NCBI GenBank assembly: GCA_947646735.1 | Contig: CANTFK010000055.1 | Coordinates: 62,001-126,000, forward strand | Direction of reading: 5' to 3' | DNA: 64,000 bases | Origin: Peronospora farinosa | Taxonomy: Eukaryota > Oomycota > Peronosporomycetes > Peronosporales > Peronosporaceae | Shown: positions 20,298 to 31,531 of the stretch, piece by piece | Layout of the letters: the number at the start of each line of letters is the position of its first letter | Numbering within the stretch: the stretch's first letter is position 1 | Notes under the pieces: model-generated | Told to the model about the DNA's origin: nothing | The model's database searches: none | The model's input: the letters and a program-made list of their open reading frames with translations, nothing else | Made by a program: the position numbers and the translations under genes

Positions 20298-22256
20298 TTA
20301 GTCCTTCTTGTCTTTAAACTCAGCATCGTGCACGTTCTCGTCTTTGTTGTCATCCCCGCTGCTGGATGCACCTTCGCTCTGCTGCGACTTGTAAACAGCC
20401 TCGCCGATCTTCATGGACATCTGCTGCACCTCCGCAAGGGCAGCCTTAATCTCTTCCGTGTTTTCGCCCTCCGACTTGGTACGCAAATCGGCCAGAGCAG
20501 TCTTGACCTTCTCCAACGTCTCGGCATCGATCTTGTCCTTGTGCTCCTCCAGGGTCTTCTCCGTCGTGTACAGTGTCGAGTCGGCGTCATTCTTCGCCTC
20601 AATCAACTCCTTGCGCTGCTGGTCTGCGGCGGCGTTGGCCTCTGCGTCAGCCACCATTTTCTCGATCTCGGCCTCCGACAGCCCGCCACTCGACTGGATC
20701 ACGATGTTCTGCTCCTTGCCCGTGGCTTTGTCGCGGGCGCCCACGTTTACAATTCCGTTGGCGTCAATGTCGAAGCTTACCTCAATCTGCGGTACGCCAC
20801 GCGGAGCAGGCGGGATGCCCACCAGGTCAAAGTTGCCCAGCAGCTTGTTGTCCGTCGCCATCTCACGCTCACCCTGCAGCACCTTGATGCCCACCTGCGT
20901 CTGCGAGTCGGCAGCCGTGGAGAACACCTGCGACTTCTTGGTCGGAATTGTCGTGTTGCGCGGGATCAGCTTGGTAAACACCCCACCGAGGGTCTCAATG
21001 CCCAGGGACAAAGGAGTCACATCCAGCAACAAAATGTCCTTGACGTCACCGCGCAGCACGCCACCCTGGATAGCAGCACCCATGGCAACCACCTCGTCCG
21101 GGTTCACTCCCTTCGATGGCTTCTTGCCAAAAAACTCCTCCACAGTCGACTGCACCTTGGGCATGCGCGACATACCGCCAACCAGAATGACCTCGTTAAT
21201 TTCACTCTTCTCGATACCAGCGTCCTTTACGCACTTCTTGCATGGGCCCATGGTGCGCTCAATGAGCTTACCGACTAGCTTCTCAAAGGTCGAACGTGTA
21301 ATCTTCATGTTCAAGTGCTTGGGGCCAGAAGCATCAGCCGTAATAAACGGCAAACTAATGTCCGTCTGAGCTAAACCATCCAGCTCACGTTTGGCCTTCT
21401 CTGCAGCCTCACGCAGACGTTGCATAGCAAGGTTGTCACCCGACAGATCAATGCCCGATTCCTTCTTGAACTCACCGACAAGGTATCGCAGCAACTCTTC
21501 ATCAAAGTCCTCACCACCCAACAACGTGTCTCCATTGGTCGACTTGACCTCAAAGACACCACCCGAGATCTCTAGGATCGACACATCAAAAGTGCCACCA
21601 CCAAGGTCAAAGACAGCAATGACCTTGCCATCCGCCTTGTCCATACCATAGGCAAGGGCAGCAGCTGTAGGTTCATTGATGATCCGAAGTACGTCCAGAC
21701 CAGCAATTTTACCAGCATCCTTAGTAGCTTGACGTTGGGAGTCGTTAAAATAAGCCGGTACCGTAACCACAGCTTGAGTTACAGGTTTGCCCAGGAATCC
21801 ATCAGCCGTCTCTTTCATCTTCGTAAGGACCATGGAACCAATCTGCGACGGTGAATATTTCTTGCCTTTCGCTTCAACCCATGCATCTTTTCCATTGTTT
21901 CCCTTTACAATCTTGTACGACACGACCTTGGCCACTTCCTGAGTCTCTTTGTCTTCAAATTTGCGTCCAATTAGACGCTTGACAGCGTAAAAAGTGTTCT
22001 CTGGGTTTGTCACAGCTTGACGCTTAGCAGGCATACCCACAAGACGTTCATCATTGTCTAAAATAGCCACAACTGAAGGTGTCGTACGTGCACCTTCGGA
22101 ATTTTCAATCACACGGGCCGTTTTGCCTTCCATGACAGCCACACACGAGTTGGTTGTGCCTAGATCAATACCAATAACTTCCGAGCCAGAGGCAGCGGAG
22201 AACATGCGCTTGGCAGCAGCAGGAGCAGGCGAACGGAGGGCACTAAGACGCAACAT
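20298..22256 (-). CDS. HSPA9: Mitochondrial Hsp70 (mortalin/HSPA9/Ssc1)
   Basis: 652 residues from the ATG at 22256. I chose it over an upstream start 33 nt away because it gives a classic presequence, [18 protein letters not shown]. The Hsp70 core starts at [18 protein letters not shown] and has [26 protein letters not shown] and [12 protein letters not shown]; the substrate domain contains [17 protein letters not shown]. The closest type is the DnaK-like mitochondrial Hsp70, not cytosolic or ER Hsp70 (no EEVD or KDEL; the end is EFKDKKD). It drives protein import as the PAM motor behind the TIM23 channel and folds matrix proteins. No intron. TIM21, a partner of that channel, is encoded at 34.5 kb. 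Confidence 0.95.
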   Translation of the reverse strand: MLRLSALRSPAPAAAKRMFSAASGSEVIGIDLGTTNSCVAVMEGKTARVIENSEGARTTPSVVAILDNDERLVGMPAKRQAVTNPENTFYAVKRLIGRKFEDKETQEVAKVVSYKIVKGNNGKDAWVEAKGKKYSPSQIGSMVLTKMKETADGFLGKPVTQAVVTVPAYFNDSQRQATKDAGKIAGLDVLRIINEPTAAALAYGMDKADGKVIAVFDLGGGTFDVSILEISGGVFEVKSTNGDTLLGGEDFDEELLRYLVGEFKKESGIDLSGDNLAMQRLREAAEKAKRELDGLAQTDISLPFITADASGPKHLNMKITRSTFEKLVGKLIERTMGPCKKCVKDAGIEKSEINEVILVGGMSRMPKVQSTVEEFFGKKPSKGVNPDEVVAMGAAIQGGVLRGDVKDILLLDVTPLSLGIETLGGVFTKLIPRNTTIPTKKSQVFSTAADSQTQVGIKVLQGEREMATDNKLLGNFDLVGIPPAPRGVPQIEVSFDIDANGIVNVGARDKATGKEQNIVIQSSGGLSEAEIEKMVADAEANAAADQQRKELIEAKNDADSTLYTTEKTLEEHKDKIDAETLEKVKTALADLRTKSEGENTEEIKAALAEVQQMSMKIGEAVYKSQQSEGASSSGDDNKDENVHDAEFKDKKD

Positions 22257-22372
22257 TATTTTTATTGTGTCTTGAGATCTGTGGAGCAAATTTTCAATTG
22301 AAAGGCGTCTCGTGAACCACTCGCTTAAATTGAAGGAATACCGTTGATAATTATAACAGTCTAGAAAAATAG

Positions 22373-22396
22373 ATATATTACGGACCCGTAATATAT
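22373..22396. promoter_or_regulatory. 11-bp inverted repeat in the mtHsp70 upstream region
   Basis: ATATATTACGG and CCGTAATATAT separated by 2 bp, 117 bp upstream of the mtHsp70 start codon and 149 bp from the small gene at 22545. A perfect arm of this length in an AT-rich promoter may bind a dimer or be chance. Confidence 0.3.
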
Positions 22397-22544
22397 TCTA
22401 TCGTGAAATATAGGTCACGTTGTGATGGGTCAATGACTCATTTTTTTGGGCACACTTTTGGATCTTTCGAGAACGTTAACGAAAAAGAATGATGGTTGGT
22501 CGTACTTATCGAAAAAGTTGACAGAAGCAAAGAAAGCAAAAAAG

Positions 22545-22793
22545 ATGGTCTCGTTGTTTGGCAAGAAAAAGGATGGTATGACACTACGCCCACGAGTACG
22601 ACGTGCAACGCCGCTTATGGATGTGGGACTTGCAGTTGTTTTGGGTGCTGTTACGGGTGTGTACATCTTTAAAGATTCAATGCAGCGCTGGCAGATCTCA
22701 GAGGGTGAATACGTGGCAACGGAAGTGAACAAGGCTACTCTGACTGCTCAAAACGCACATGCTACGACGACACAAGATGGAACAAGAAATTAA
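22545..22793 (+). CDS. Small single-span membrane protein, unknown
   Basis: 82 residues from the ATG at 22545. The open frame reaches further upstream (22446), but only a TTG could start it there. It has a basic N-terminus (MVSLFGKKKDG, RPRVRRA), one hydrophobic helix at about residues 27-42 (VGLAVVLGAVTGVYIF), then a polar tail. Size and layout resemble small mitochondrial inner-membrane proteins such as complex-assembly or supernumerary subunits, but I cannot assign a family. It is divergent from mtHsp70. An upstream exon is possible since the preceding 33 codons are open and Lys-rich. Confidence 0.5.
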   Translation: MVSLFGKKKDGMTLRPRVRRATPLMDVGLAVVLGAVTGVYIFKDSMQRWQISEGEYVATEVNKATLTAQNAHATTTQDGTRN

Positions 22794-23370
22794 TACAGTA
22801 AATTAATGTAGACTTGCAGTAGTTGCTGTCTGCTTATTAGCTTTTCCTGACTATGCAGCAATTAGGCGAAAAAAGCGAAAAAGCATTTTCTTTTTTGTCA
22901 GATGTGAAATGTTTTTTTCTTGTGTTCATGAATGACTCCTGCAATAACGAGGTTTTTTTTTAGCAATTTGCCTTTGCTGTTTCGACTTATCGTAGAGATT
23001 GTCATTCCGCGCATGTTACAGGTGGTACATCTTCCGACAGGCAAGAGGTATGTGGCCTGTTGAGCAATACGGAGGACTCCTGCATATCCTCTGGAATTGC
23101 GCAGGGAGCGAACAACCACGCTACCTTGGAGGCACTATTCATCCCCCACCAACACTATCCATCCCCCACCAAATTATTTTAGATACTTTCGGTTTTTTAT
23201 ATTGTGTGTTTTGTATCTAATGGTACCATCGACTCCCCCACTTGAGTGACCATTGCCAAAACGACTGGTTCTGCTGCGTCGACGCGATTGAAAAGCCTTC
23301 CTGTCTGTCATCACTATTGGATTTGTCGCCGTAACGAGCATTCGCCTACACTTCCTTCTTCTCTTTCCTC
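22794..23370. other. Intergenic, RPL4 promoter region
   Basis: No gene seen. It contains a directly repeated 12-mer ATCCCCCACCAA in the segment 23140-23175, and an initiator-like TCACTATTGG followed by ATTTGTC at about 23311-23327, 60 bp before the RPL4 start. Confidence 0.45.
23311..23327 (+). promoter_or_regulatory. Oomycete-type initiator before RPL4
   Basis: TCACTATTGGATTTGTC resembles the oomycete core promoter made of an INR (TCAYTYY) and a flanking WTTT-containing block. It lies 44 bp before the ATG, with a pyrimidine-rich leader between, as expected for a ribosomal-protein gene. Confidence 0.45.
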
Positions 23371-24534
23371 ATGGCTTCTGTTGCTGCAAATCGTCCCGTT
23401 GTATCGGTCCTCTCCATTGAAGGTGAGACTGCCTCTGTCATATCTCAAGTGGTCTTGCCCGCCGTGTTTACGGCTCCTATTCGTCCGGATGTCGTCAACT
23501 TTGTCCATACAAACATGGCCAAGAACCGTCGTCAGGCTTATGGTGTCTCACGTGAGGCAGGTCACCAACACTCTGCCGAGTCATGGGGTACCGGTCGTGC
23601 TGTATCACGTATCCCCCGTATCCAGGGTGGTGGTAATCAGAGTTCTGGACAGGCTGCCTTTGGTAACATGTGCCGTGGTGGTCGCATGTTTGCTCCGACG
23701 CGTATCTGGCGCAAATGGCACCGCAAAATCAATGTCAATCAACGTCGTTTTGCTGTCGCTTCAGCTCTTGCTGCTTCAGCTGTTCCTGCACTTGTCATGG
23801 CCCGTGGCCACCGCATTGAAAAGGTGCCGGAGGTGCCTCTAGTCCTTGATGATTCTGTAGAAGTCATTCAAAAGACCACACAAGCTCTCAAGATCCTTGC
23901 TAAGATCGGAGCTGATGCTGAAATTGAAAAGGTTAAAGCTTCAAAGAAGATCACCACTGGACGTGGAAAGTCACGTAACCGTCGCTACACGACGCGTCGT
24001 GGTCCTTTGATCGTGTTTGCCAATGCCAACGGTGCTGAAAAGGCATTCCGGAACATTCCCGGTATTGAACTTGCCAATGTTGAACGCCTGAACTTGCTTC
24101 AACTTGCACCAGGTGGTCATCTTGGTCGTTTTATTATCTGGACCAAGTCTGCTTTCCAGAAATTGGACTCTTTGTACGGCACGTACTCGAAGAAATCCAT
24201 CTCAAAGACTGGGTACCAGCTTCCTCGTCATCAGATGAACAATGCTAATCTTGGCCGTTTGATCAACTCGGACGAGATTCAGTCGGTCATCCGTGCTGGA
24301 AAGTACCAGAAACACCGTCGCTTCCAGAAGAAGAACCCGCTCAAGAACTTGGGTGCTATGGTCAAGCTGAACCCGTACACGCTAGTGGCTCGTCGTGCTG
24401 AGCTACGTGCTGAGGCTTTGCGTGCTGAGAAGAAGAAAGCTTTGACCGACAAGAACCGCAAGAACACGTGCAAGACGGACCCGAAGCGCAAGGCTCAGTC
24501 GCGTGCTCTGTTTGCCAAGAACTCTTCGGACTAA
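23371..24534 (+). CDS. RPL4: 60S ribosomal protein L4 (uL4)
   Basis: 387 residues in one exon. The start [13 protein letters not shown] is followed by the eukaryotic uL4 core: [16 protein letters not shown], the internal loop [16 protein letters not shown] that lines the exit tunnel, [12 protein letters not shown], and the eukaryotic C-terminal extension ([17 protein letters not shown]) with a Lys-rich end. Length and sequence are typical. As a component of the large subunit it lines the peptide tunnel and contacts rRNA. Codon choice is strongly biased, as expected for a highly expressed gene. Confidence 0.96.
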   Translation: MASVAANRPVVSVLSIEGETASVISQVVLPAVFTAPIRPDVVNFVHTNMAKNRRQAYGVSREAGHQHSAESWGTGRAVSRIPRIQGGGNQSSGQAAFGNMCRGGRMFAPTRIWRKWHRKINVNQRRFAVASALAASAVPALVMARGHRIEKVPEVPLVLDDSVEVIQKTTQALKILAKIGADAEIEKVKASKKITTGRGKSRNRRYTTRRGPLIVFANANGAEKAFRNIPGIELANVERLNLLQLAPGGHLGRFIIWTKSAFQKLDSLYGTYSKKSISKTGYQLPRHQMNNANLGRLINSDEIQSVIRAGKYQKHRRFQKKNPLKNLGAMVKLNPYTLVARRAELRAEALRAEKKKALTDKNRKNTCKTDPKRKAQSRALFAKNSSD

Positions 24535-25001
24535 ATGTCCTGTGGGGTTTTGGGCATGCATTCTATTGCAGAATGTTGGCATCACTTGGAAGAAACTGCT
24601 CGCTGTGCATTGCAGCAAATGTTAGCATCGTAGAGGGGTTTTAGTACTTGTGAACACGTGAACGACGCAACAAATGAAAGAATGCCAGTGAAAGAGGCAA
24701 ACAATGTGTTTTTATGGGAGTTTGGGTCTTGCTACGTAAGAAGTGTGGTTGGCACCTCTGTCATGTTAAAGGTGTTTCCTGCAGGTTCACGACCTAAAGC
24801 ACATGTATGTCATACACGTGCTTTGATGCACGGTATACTTCCTGTTGAAGAGGCTTTATGTGCATTGATTAAAGGGTTCTTACAGTACGTAGTTGACTTG
24901 TTCTAGTGGTATGACCTCGGCACTGATAACCAAGGCCGACACAATTCTCCCAAGGAACTCTTAGTTATTGCCACATACTTCGATGTAAATTTGTCGTATC
25001 T
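24535..25001. other. Convergent intergenic region
   Basis: 467 bp between the 3' ends of RPL4 (plus) and the DA1-like gene (minus). An 82-codon open frame at 24658-24903 has no recognisable features. I see nothing else. Confidence 0.5.
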
Positions 25002-27177
25002 TCAGGGGAATGACGCGTTGTGTCGAATCGCATCAAACATTTTCTGCAGCGAGTTGACTCGCTTGTAGGCCGCGTAAGCTTCACGAAAACCGTCACCGTA
25101 GATCGGACATACATCGTTTTGAAGTTGTCGCTTGTAAAACTTACGCAATCGACCTTCATAGGTGCGTTTCTTGGAGTTTTTGCTCTCCATCATGTGCTTG
25201 TACTTCAGGAATAGATAGCTCATCAACTGGCACATTCCTTCCTCGATCTGATCCAAGCAAAGTCACTGTCAGTCCAGATATCACACTACTACAGGCACAC
25301 AGGGAAAGCTTACCTTAGGCGGAATATGATCAGGAAAGTCATCGCTGAGCTTGATAAATGCATGGGTAGCTTCGTGAACCAAAATAGAAGCTGTAAGGTC
25401 GTACGGAAGGCCATGAAGTATCAGGATAGCGTTCACCGAGCGAGTCTGTTGCACCAACAACGTTTTTGCATTTTAGCAACCAGGTACGATGAGATCGATC
25501 GGTTCAGTGCAAATGCTGACCTTCTCAATGGAGGCAACTTGGCGAACCGCCTGCTTCCCAGACCGGACCATGTGCTGGATTTGGGACACCTCCGAGAGGC
25601 AAAGGCCGCGAGTCTCGTGGCCTTTCACGGGTTTGTTACCATTCATCAATGCTTTCTTGTGAGCACTGCGATGCTCGTTCAGCACAGGAGATTCCACCAG
25701 ATAAACTGGAATCTTTTGACATGCAACGCATTAGCACACATAATTTTCCATGATCGTGTACAGCAGTTAACGAACCTCAGGAAGATTTATGCCGATACTC
25801 TTCATATACGCCCAAACTTCCTTCACCACACCTTCTGCCTGCCATGTACAATTTATATCACACCAGCGACATGAGTAAAGAGAGCAACACATACACAACA
25901 ATCTGCTGCAGTTTCTCCGGGCAGTACCTCTTTCGTATCAAGCACAAAATACTTGCAGCAGTCGTGGCAAACCTTGCGTCCATCACTGAGACTGTGGAAT
26001 TGCCGGCTTGGATTTTTCGGCTATTGGTAAAACACGTCAACTCAAGTATTGGCACAACTATGTGATAATCGGTACGAACCTCGACGCGCTGGCAACTGCA
26101 GCAGCGATCGCAATTTTCATGCTCGGCGCAGTATTTCAGGTCCGAAAAGGGCATCACCTGCATGAACGCCATTGTGCCGTAAGCAAATTGTCTACTTTTG
26201 TTGCACATGGTACAAGCAAGCGTACCTTAAAGGATATCTTCTGAGTGCCTGGTTCGTATGGGATAAAGTCCTCACAAACATCGCATCTTATCACAAGTTT
26301 CAAACGAATGTCAGTACAATACATCCTCCCCGTGATCATACAAAATCTACTACAGTTACAAACCGCGGATGGAAGAGCTGCTTGTAGCACTCATAGTCGT
26401 AGAACTCGCCGTCCTTGACTTGAAACTTGTTACTTGTAAACTTTTCATGGCACGCAGTGCAACGGAAACAATCTGGATGGTACACTTTGCCGTTTACATT
26501 GGTGCGAGCTCCATACCTAACATCAAAACAGTTAGTCACATTTCCTTATATCCCTTCATCATTAACACTTGTATCAGCATTGTACTTGATCTCTCCCTGA
26601 CACCCAGAACACTGAAAGATGCGGACAGCATCGCACGCAGCACAGGACGAAGCTGCGTCATTAATATTGAAAAACGTGCAAGTGGAGCACCTCCATCCAT
26701 CACCGTGAGCAACATCATGTCCAGTAGTATCTCCAATAGTTTTGACGTTGGTCTTGCTCTTACACTTGTTGTTTGGCACTGATGTACCCCCACTTTCTTC
26801 TTTTTTGGTGGTCGTAATCTTGGTCATGGTTTTAGATTTGGATGCACATTCTGGATGATAATTACTTCCATTTACTACTTGAAAGCGACTTGATAGAGGT
26901 TTCTTGCAACTGTTACAGCAAAAACAATCAGGATGATATGTTTTTCCATTAACATGAAGACGTTTGCCATATCTATAGTAAAAAATAAATAACAAAAATA
27001 GAAATGAGTTAGTCGATGATAAGAAAAAATTGTGGACCAAAGAGAGAAAAAATCAACCGACTTGATGTCGTTTTTGCATGTAGGACATTCAAGGACACGA
27101 AGGGCGTTGCAAATGTCACAATTAGCAGCTGATTCATTGACAATTTGACATTTGCATTGCATACAAGTCCATGTCAT
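25002..27177 (-). CDS. DA1-like LIM-domain peptidase with NZF fingers
   Basis: Ten exons: 27177-27062, 26972-26586, 26516-26364, 26286-26226, 26157-26080, 26020-25928, 25838-25776, 25712-25521, 25445-25314 and 25247-25002. All introns are GT-AG, 59-89 nt, giving 506 residues. Order: RanBP2/NZF-type finger (WTCMQCKC..CDIC); LIM domain from CPTC; a second finger (WRCSTCTFFN..CAAC); second LIM from CSGC; Cys-rich core (CDVCEDFIPY, CCSCQRVE); then the DA1 peptidase with HEATH (HEXXH, residues 405-409) and IEEGMCQLM. Plant DA1 is a ubiquitin-activated metallopeptidase that limits organ growth and has UIMs at the N-terminus; none is seen here. The second finger has the Thr-Phe pair (138-139) of ubiquitin-binding NZF domains. 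An upstream in-frame ATG (27288) is possible but less likely. Confidence 0.88.
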
Positions 27178-28853
27178 AATGTCGTTTTTTGAATAATGAT
27201 AAAAAATCGAAAACTGACTCACGACCTGATTTAAAAAAATCTCATTCCTGATCACGACATAAAGAAGTGCTTTTTTATATAGAGACATTCGAAAAAAGTG
27301 AAAGTTTCTTCACTTAAGACGTATTATAACTAGATAGAGATAATTTTAGATCAAATAATTTGAGAAGAAAAAGTGTGCTAGTAGAATTAATGGACATAGC
27401 AATCATTTGCCTTCTTATAAATTCAAGACGATATTCTGAGGATTCTCATCGACAGGCTTTGCCACTAGTTAAGGATAGTCATTCTGTTCTACCTAATGAG
27501 TAGTAGTACTAAGGCTTCATATTTGTAGGAATATGAGATCGACCAAAGGTGGTTCTCGTTTGCGTCAGGTCCTAGCTGCGAGGCTTTTCTAGCGAAGTGA
27601 TGTCTAAACATTCTCAATTGCAAAAGCTTGTTGCTTCATTGGTGACATAATCCACGTATCTCCTCACTTTACAACGGACGTTTATGCTGGAGGGAAGCGA
27701 TTACTGCTTACAAATGTAGTGCAGAGATATCGTCAGATTTATACCAAGGTCACAAGCTGCTTTGATTTGGCGCTGCTCAATATCTCAACCCGAAGAGTTT
27801 CGAAAGTGGACGCGAAAGATCCCGAAGAAGGTATGCTAATGGTGGCGAGATCGAAAGTGACGCTGGCAGGTATGAGACTTGTGCTCGCATTGCAGTGTGG
27901 TTCTAAACAATTAGGGGCGCCTGCGGGTACAGATGCACAATATTTGGTGAAGCGAGCAGCGATGGTGGTTTACATGCAAGAAGTTCTGTAGCTTCACTTC
28001 CAAAATGTGCGACTTGTTCGATCGCCGCCAAAACCCGTGTAGCATGACGATGCACCATGTCAATTGCAATTCGCTTGATGATGGAGGGTGTACTTGCTGG
28101 TTGCTGTGTCCCCAAACATATCACAGTTGAGATGCAGAAGCAGAGGAGATGCTGAAGTTCTACATGAGACCCGGCAAGATAGGCAGTGATAACGGTAGGT
28201 AGTCGAAAGAGTTTGAGATTATGTGCTAAGCCGAGTGCAGCTCTCCTACCGAGCACCAAAGTTGCTCTGCCATAAGTTAAAATGCGCCGATAGAATATCC
28301 ACTACATCTCTCAGTTCTTTGTTACTTGTGCACTACATAATGATACCTTGGCAGGTGCGAGGTCATGCAGCTTTTGAGCAGTGTAGCTCAATTGGATGCT
28401 TGGCGTACGTTAAGGATAACCTAAAGCATCGTCACTTGGTCAAACGGCAATACACTGACGCTAGCGACGCTAGAAAGACATGCAGCTCATATTGAGTCAT
28501 ACGCGTGACAGAATCAAAAAGCCATTGTCGAACACTGGCATGGAATCGGATCAAGCGCATCAACGGTACTAACTTGAAAGCAATCGACGTAGACACCAAA
28601 CTTACAAGAGTCAAGATAGCAGCAATGATAAAGTGCCACCATGTTGGTGATTGTCAAGCAATGCACGGGTTGAACCAGTCGATACATTGCTGCATATGAA
28701 GCATAAAGTGCTCCGACAGTATGTCGACATTTAAAATCTTCAAAGATTGAGATCCAACTCAGATTCTGTTGAGAACTCTTGCGTGGTGCCCCGTTCGATC
28801 TTGTCAGAAGGCCATTCCCCCTTCCCACTCTTGAAGCTACACTTACTAGCTCT
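27178..28853. other. Gene-poor stretch
   Basis: About 1.7 kb without a convincing gene on either strand. Open frames up to 126 codons (28514-28894 minus) lack recognisable motifs. A tRNA A-box-like 12-mer at 28384-28395 has no matching B box. Confidence 0.5.
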
Positions 28854-28874
28854 TCATTTCCACATTTGCTCAAC
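28854..28874 (+). promoter_or_regulatory. Oomycete-type initiator before the GH1 gene
   Basis: TCATTTCCACATTTGCTC is close to the oomycete INR (TCATTYY) plus flanking block (CAWTTTNYY). It lies about 45 bp before the GH1 start at 28917. Confidence 0.5.
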
Positions 28875-28916
28875 TCAAAGACAACCGTCTTCAATTCTCA
28901 AATCGATTCAACTGCC

Positions 28917-30350
28917 ATGTCCAAGAAATTGACATTTCCCGATGGTTTCATGTGGGGCACAGCCACTGCCGCCTATCAGATTGAAGGTGCTGTGAACGAA
29001 GGTGGACGTGGTGATTGCATCTGGGACGCTTTCTCTCGCACCCCGGGCAAGGTCGTGAATGGCGATACTGGTGACAAGGCCGTAGATCATTATCATCTCT
29101 ATAAACAAGACGTGCAGTTGATGAAAAAGATGGGGCTTCAAGCTTATCGTCTTTCTATCGCCTGGCCACGTATCATTCCTGCTGGCATTGGCAAAGTGAA
29201 TGAGGAAGGTGTCGAGTTCTATAACAATCTGATCAATGAACTACTGGACAATGATATCATACCACTCGTGACGCTGTACCATTGGGATCTGCCATTGGCA
29301 TTGCAGACAGAGTACGATGGCTGGCTTGGTAATACATTCATTCAGGAGGCCTTTACGCAGTATGCACGTGTGTGTTTTCAACGCTTTGGGGATCGAGTCA
29401 AGAACTGGTTGACACTGAATGAACCGTGGTGTGCGGCCTTTTTGGGCTATGGCAATGGTATCCACGCTCCAGGACGCAAGAGCAAACCGCAGACAGAGGC
29501 TTATCTCGCTGGTCATAACATGCTGCTAGCCCATGCACGAGCCGTGGAAGCCTATCGCAATGAGTTTCAAGCCGTACAGAAGGGCAAGATTGGCATTACA
29601 CTTAATTGTGACTGGCGTGAACCAGCACCGACAGAGGACCCGGTGCAAAAGGTCAAGAACGAGGAGGCTGCTGAACGTTCGCTGCTCTTTTCCCTCGGAT
29701 GGTTTGCTGATCCGGTCTACAAAGGAGATTACCCACAAGTTATAAAGAACCGCTGTGGACTCCGTCTACCAAAGTTTACGGAAGAGGAGAAGAAGTTACT
29801 GAAAGGCAGCTCGGACTTCTTCGGTCTTAACCACTACGGACTCAACTACGTTGAGCCATCGGCTGAGTACGACGCCAAGATCCCGCCGCCGAACGACAGC
29901 ACTGGCGGTCTTGGACCTGATGAAGGAACGAAGCTGACATCTGATGACTCCTGGAAACGCACAGATATGGGCTGGAACGCTGCTGGATGGGGCTTCCAGA
30001 AACTATTGGTCTGGATTCAGAAGCGCTACGCGGTTCCGAATGGTATTCTGGTCACGGAGAATGGATGCGCTTGGCCAGATCGCACAAAAGAGGAGGCTCA
30101 GAACGACGACTTCCGTGTCGAGTATTACAAGGAATACCTTACGGGTCTACATAACGCTTTGGCGGAAGGTGCAGATGTGCGTGGATACTTTGCTTGGTCT
30201 TTCGTGGACAACTACGAGTGGGCCGAGGGCTACACAAAGCGGTTTGGGCTCCATTGGGTCAACTACGAGACCATGGAGCGTACGCCGAAAAAGTCGGCGC
30301 TTTGGTACGGCGATGTCATCCGCAATAACGGGTTTTCTACTACCGCCTAG
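28917..30350 (+). CDS. Family GH1 beta-glucosidase
   Basis: 477 residues from the ATG at 28917, chosen because the conserved N-terminus KLTFPDGFMWGTATAAYQIEG follows at once; the frame is open upstream to 28779. GH1 signatures: acid/base Glu in TLNEPW (Glu169), nucleophile Glu in VTENG (Glu381), and the WSFVDNYEWAEGY sugar-binding segment near the C-terminus. No signal peptide is visible, so it is probably intracellular and cleaves beta-linked glucosides or disaccharides (cellobiose, aryl-glucosides). Length matches single-domain GH1 enzymes of bacteria and plants; transfer cannot be judged here. No intron. Confidence 0.93.
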   Translation: MSKKLTFPDGFMWGTATAAYQIEGAVNEGGRGDCIWDAFSRTPGKVVNGDTGDKAVDHYHLYKQDVQLMKKMGLQAYRLSIAWPRIIPAGIGKVNEEGVEFYNNLINELLDNDIIPLVTLYHWDLPLALQTEYDGWLGNTFIQEAFTQYARVCFQRFGDRVKNWLTLNEPWCAAFLGYGNGIHAPGRKSKPQTEAYLAGHNMLLAHARAVEAYRNEFQAVQKGKIGITLNCDWREPAPTEDPVQKVKNEEAAERSLLFSLGWFADPVYKGDYPQVIKNRCGLRLPKFTEEEKKLLKGSSDFFGLNHYGLNYVEPSAEYDAKIPPPNDSTGGLGPDEGTKLTSDDSWKRTDMGWNAAGWGFQKLLVWIQKRYAVPNGILVTENGCAWPDRTKEEAQNDDFRVEYYKEYLTGLHNALAEGADVRGYFAWSFVDNYEWAEGYTKRFGLHWVNYETMERTPKKSALWYGDVIRNNGFSTTA

Positions 30351-31531
30351 ACTTGAAGATCAGCTTTAAGGTTCGACGTTAAAGCTAGACATCTGAGGAT
30401 GGAGTATAGCGGAAGCTCTCAAATCAAGACGCATGTGGCAGTGGTATAAGAGTGAAACTTGGATAGTACGGAGAGCAAACCAGCATTACTACTATCTATC
30501 TTGTAGTACATTGAAAATCAAAGTTCAACAGCTACACCATACGCCATTTCCAATACCATCGGATGATCTCGAGATTAAGCTCATTTATTTACTCCGCTAG
30601 ACTTGCACACCAACCAGGACGCCTTATCCTTAGACAGCTCATTGAGAGGCTCATGCCCTCCAGATACTTTTTTCACTACATCTGGTTACAGCCCAAATTT
30701 AATGGGCATTTTGCAGTCGTGTACATCACAAAGGGCTCGAAATGTGGCATGTACACTTAGCTGCGCTTCTATCTTGATTCCTTGTTGAGGGTAGCTAGTC
30801 AATAACTTCTACAGAAACTACGTAGCCCTGTATTGGTCTCAGACACGCCTTCGATGCTTATAGGGCGATGTGTACAATGTTCAGACTGAAACATGATCCA
30901 AACTCTTCTAGCAATTGCAGGTTTGCGCAAAAGGTACGGCCTTTTGCGGTATGATCGATCATGCCTCAGCATGCAGTAGTATTGTTCCTGCACCACAACG
31001 GCAAGAAACTTATTGGTCCTTAAAAAAATTGCGTCTGGACGCATCTTTGTCGTTCGTCTACCCAGACAGTTTCTCTACAGTAGCTCGAATCTTTGCTGAG
31101 CGATGCAAGTATATGGCGACCATATGCGCAGTCCTTCTAGGAAGAGTCAAAATAGCTATAAGAAATCAAGTAGAGCCCAAACTATCTTACCCTGAGATTG
31201 AGTCCCATTACACGAGATATCCAAAGCCATTTTTTTGGCTTACGACAGTATGCTGCTCAGCAAATTGCCTCCAGACGCAAATAGTGATAAGAACATGTTT
31301 GCTTGGCTTACTCATTTTGCTTAGCATTGTCCGTGTTGGAGCCTGTAAACTCAAAATTTGAAACAACAAAAGTGATCACTGACAACACAAGAACAGACGA
31401 GTGTCGAGTTATTTGCAGCTATCATGCATTACACATTTGTATTGCAGCTGCTGTCCGTGTCAATGGCACATTTCCTGCTGGATGTAGCAGTAAGATCCCA
31501 CTCGAATGTCGTTGATCAAGCAGGAAACTGC
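30351..31531. other. Gene-poor stretch
   Basis: 1.2 kb between the GH1 gene and the 3' end of the BAP31-like gene. Only short open frames without recognisable features (for example 30915-31361). I see no RNA gene or repeat. Confidence 0.5.

Noticed and set aside
20328..21369. ORFs of 316 and 318 codons antisense to mtHsp70
   Set aside because: A known mirror-frame effect of biased codon use in Hsp70 genes; no recognisable domain.
27719..27991. 90-codon plus-strand ORF in the gene-poor stretch
   Set aside because: No motif, no neighbour context, and length is within chance expectation.
28384..28395. tRNA A-box-like TAGCTCAATTGG
   Set aside because: No B box (GGTTCRANNCC) at the right distance and no cloverleaf could be drawn.
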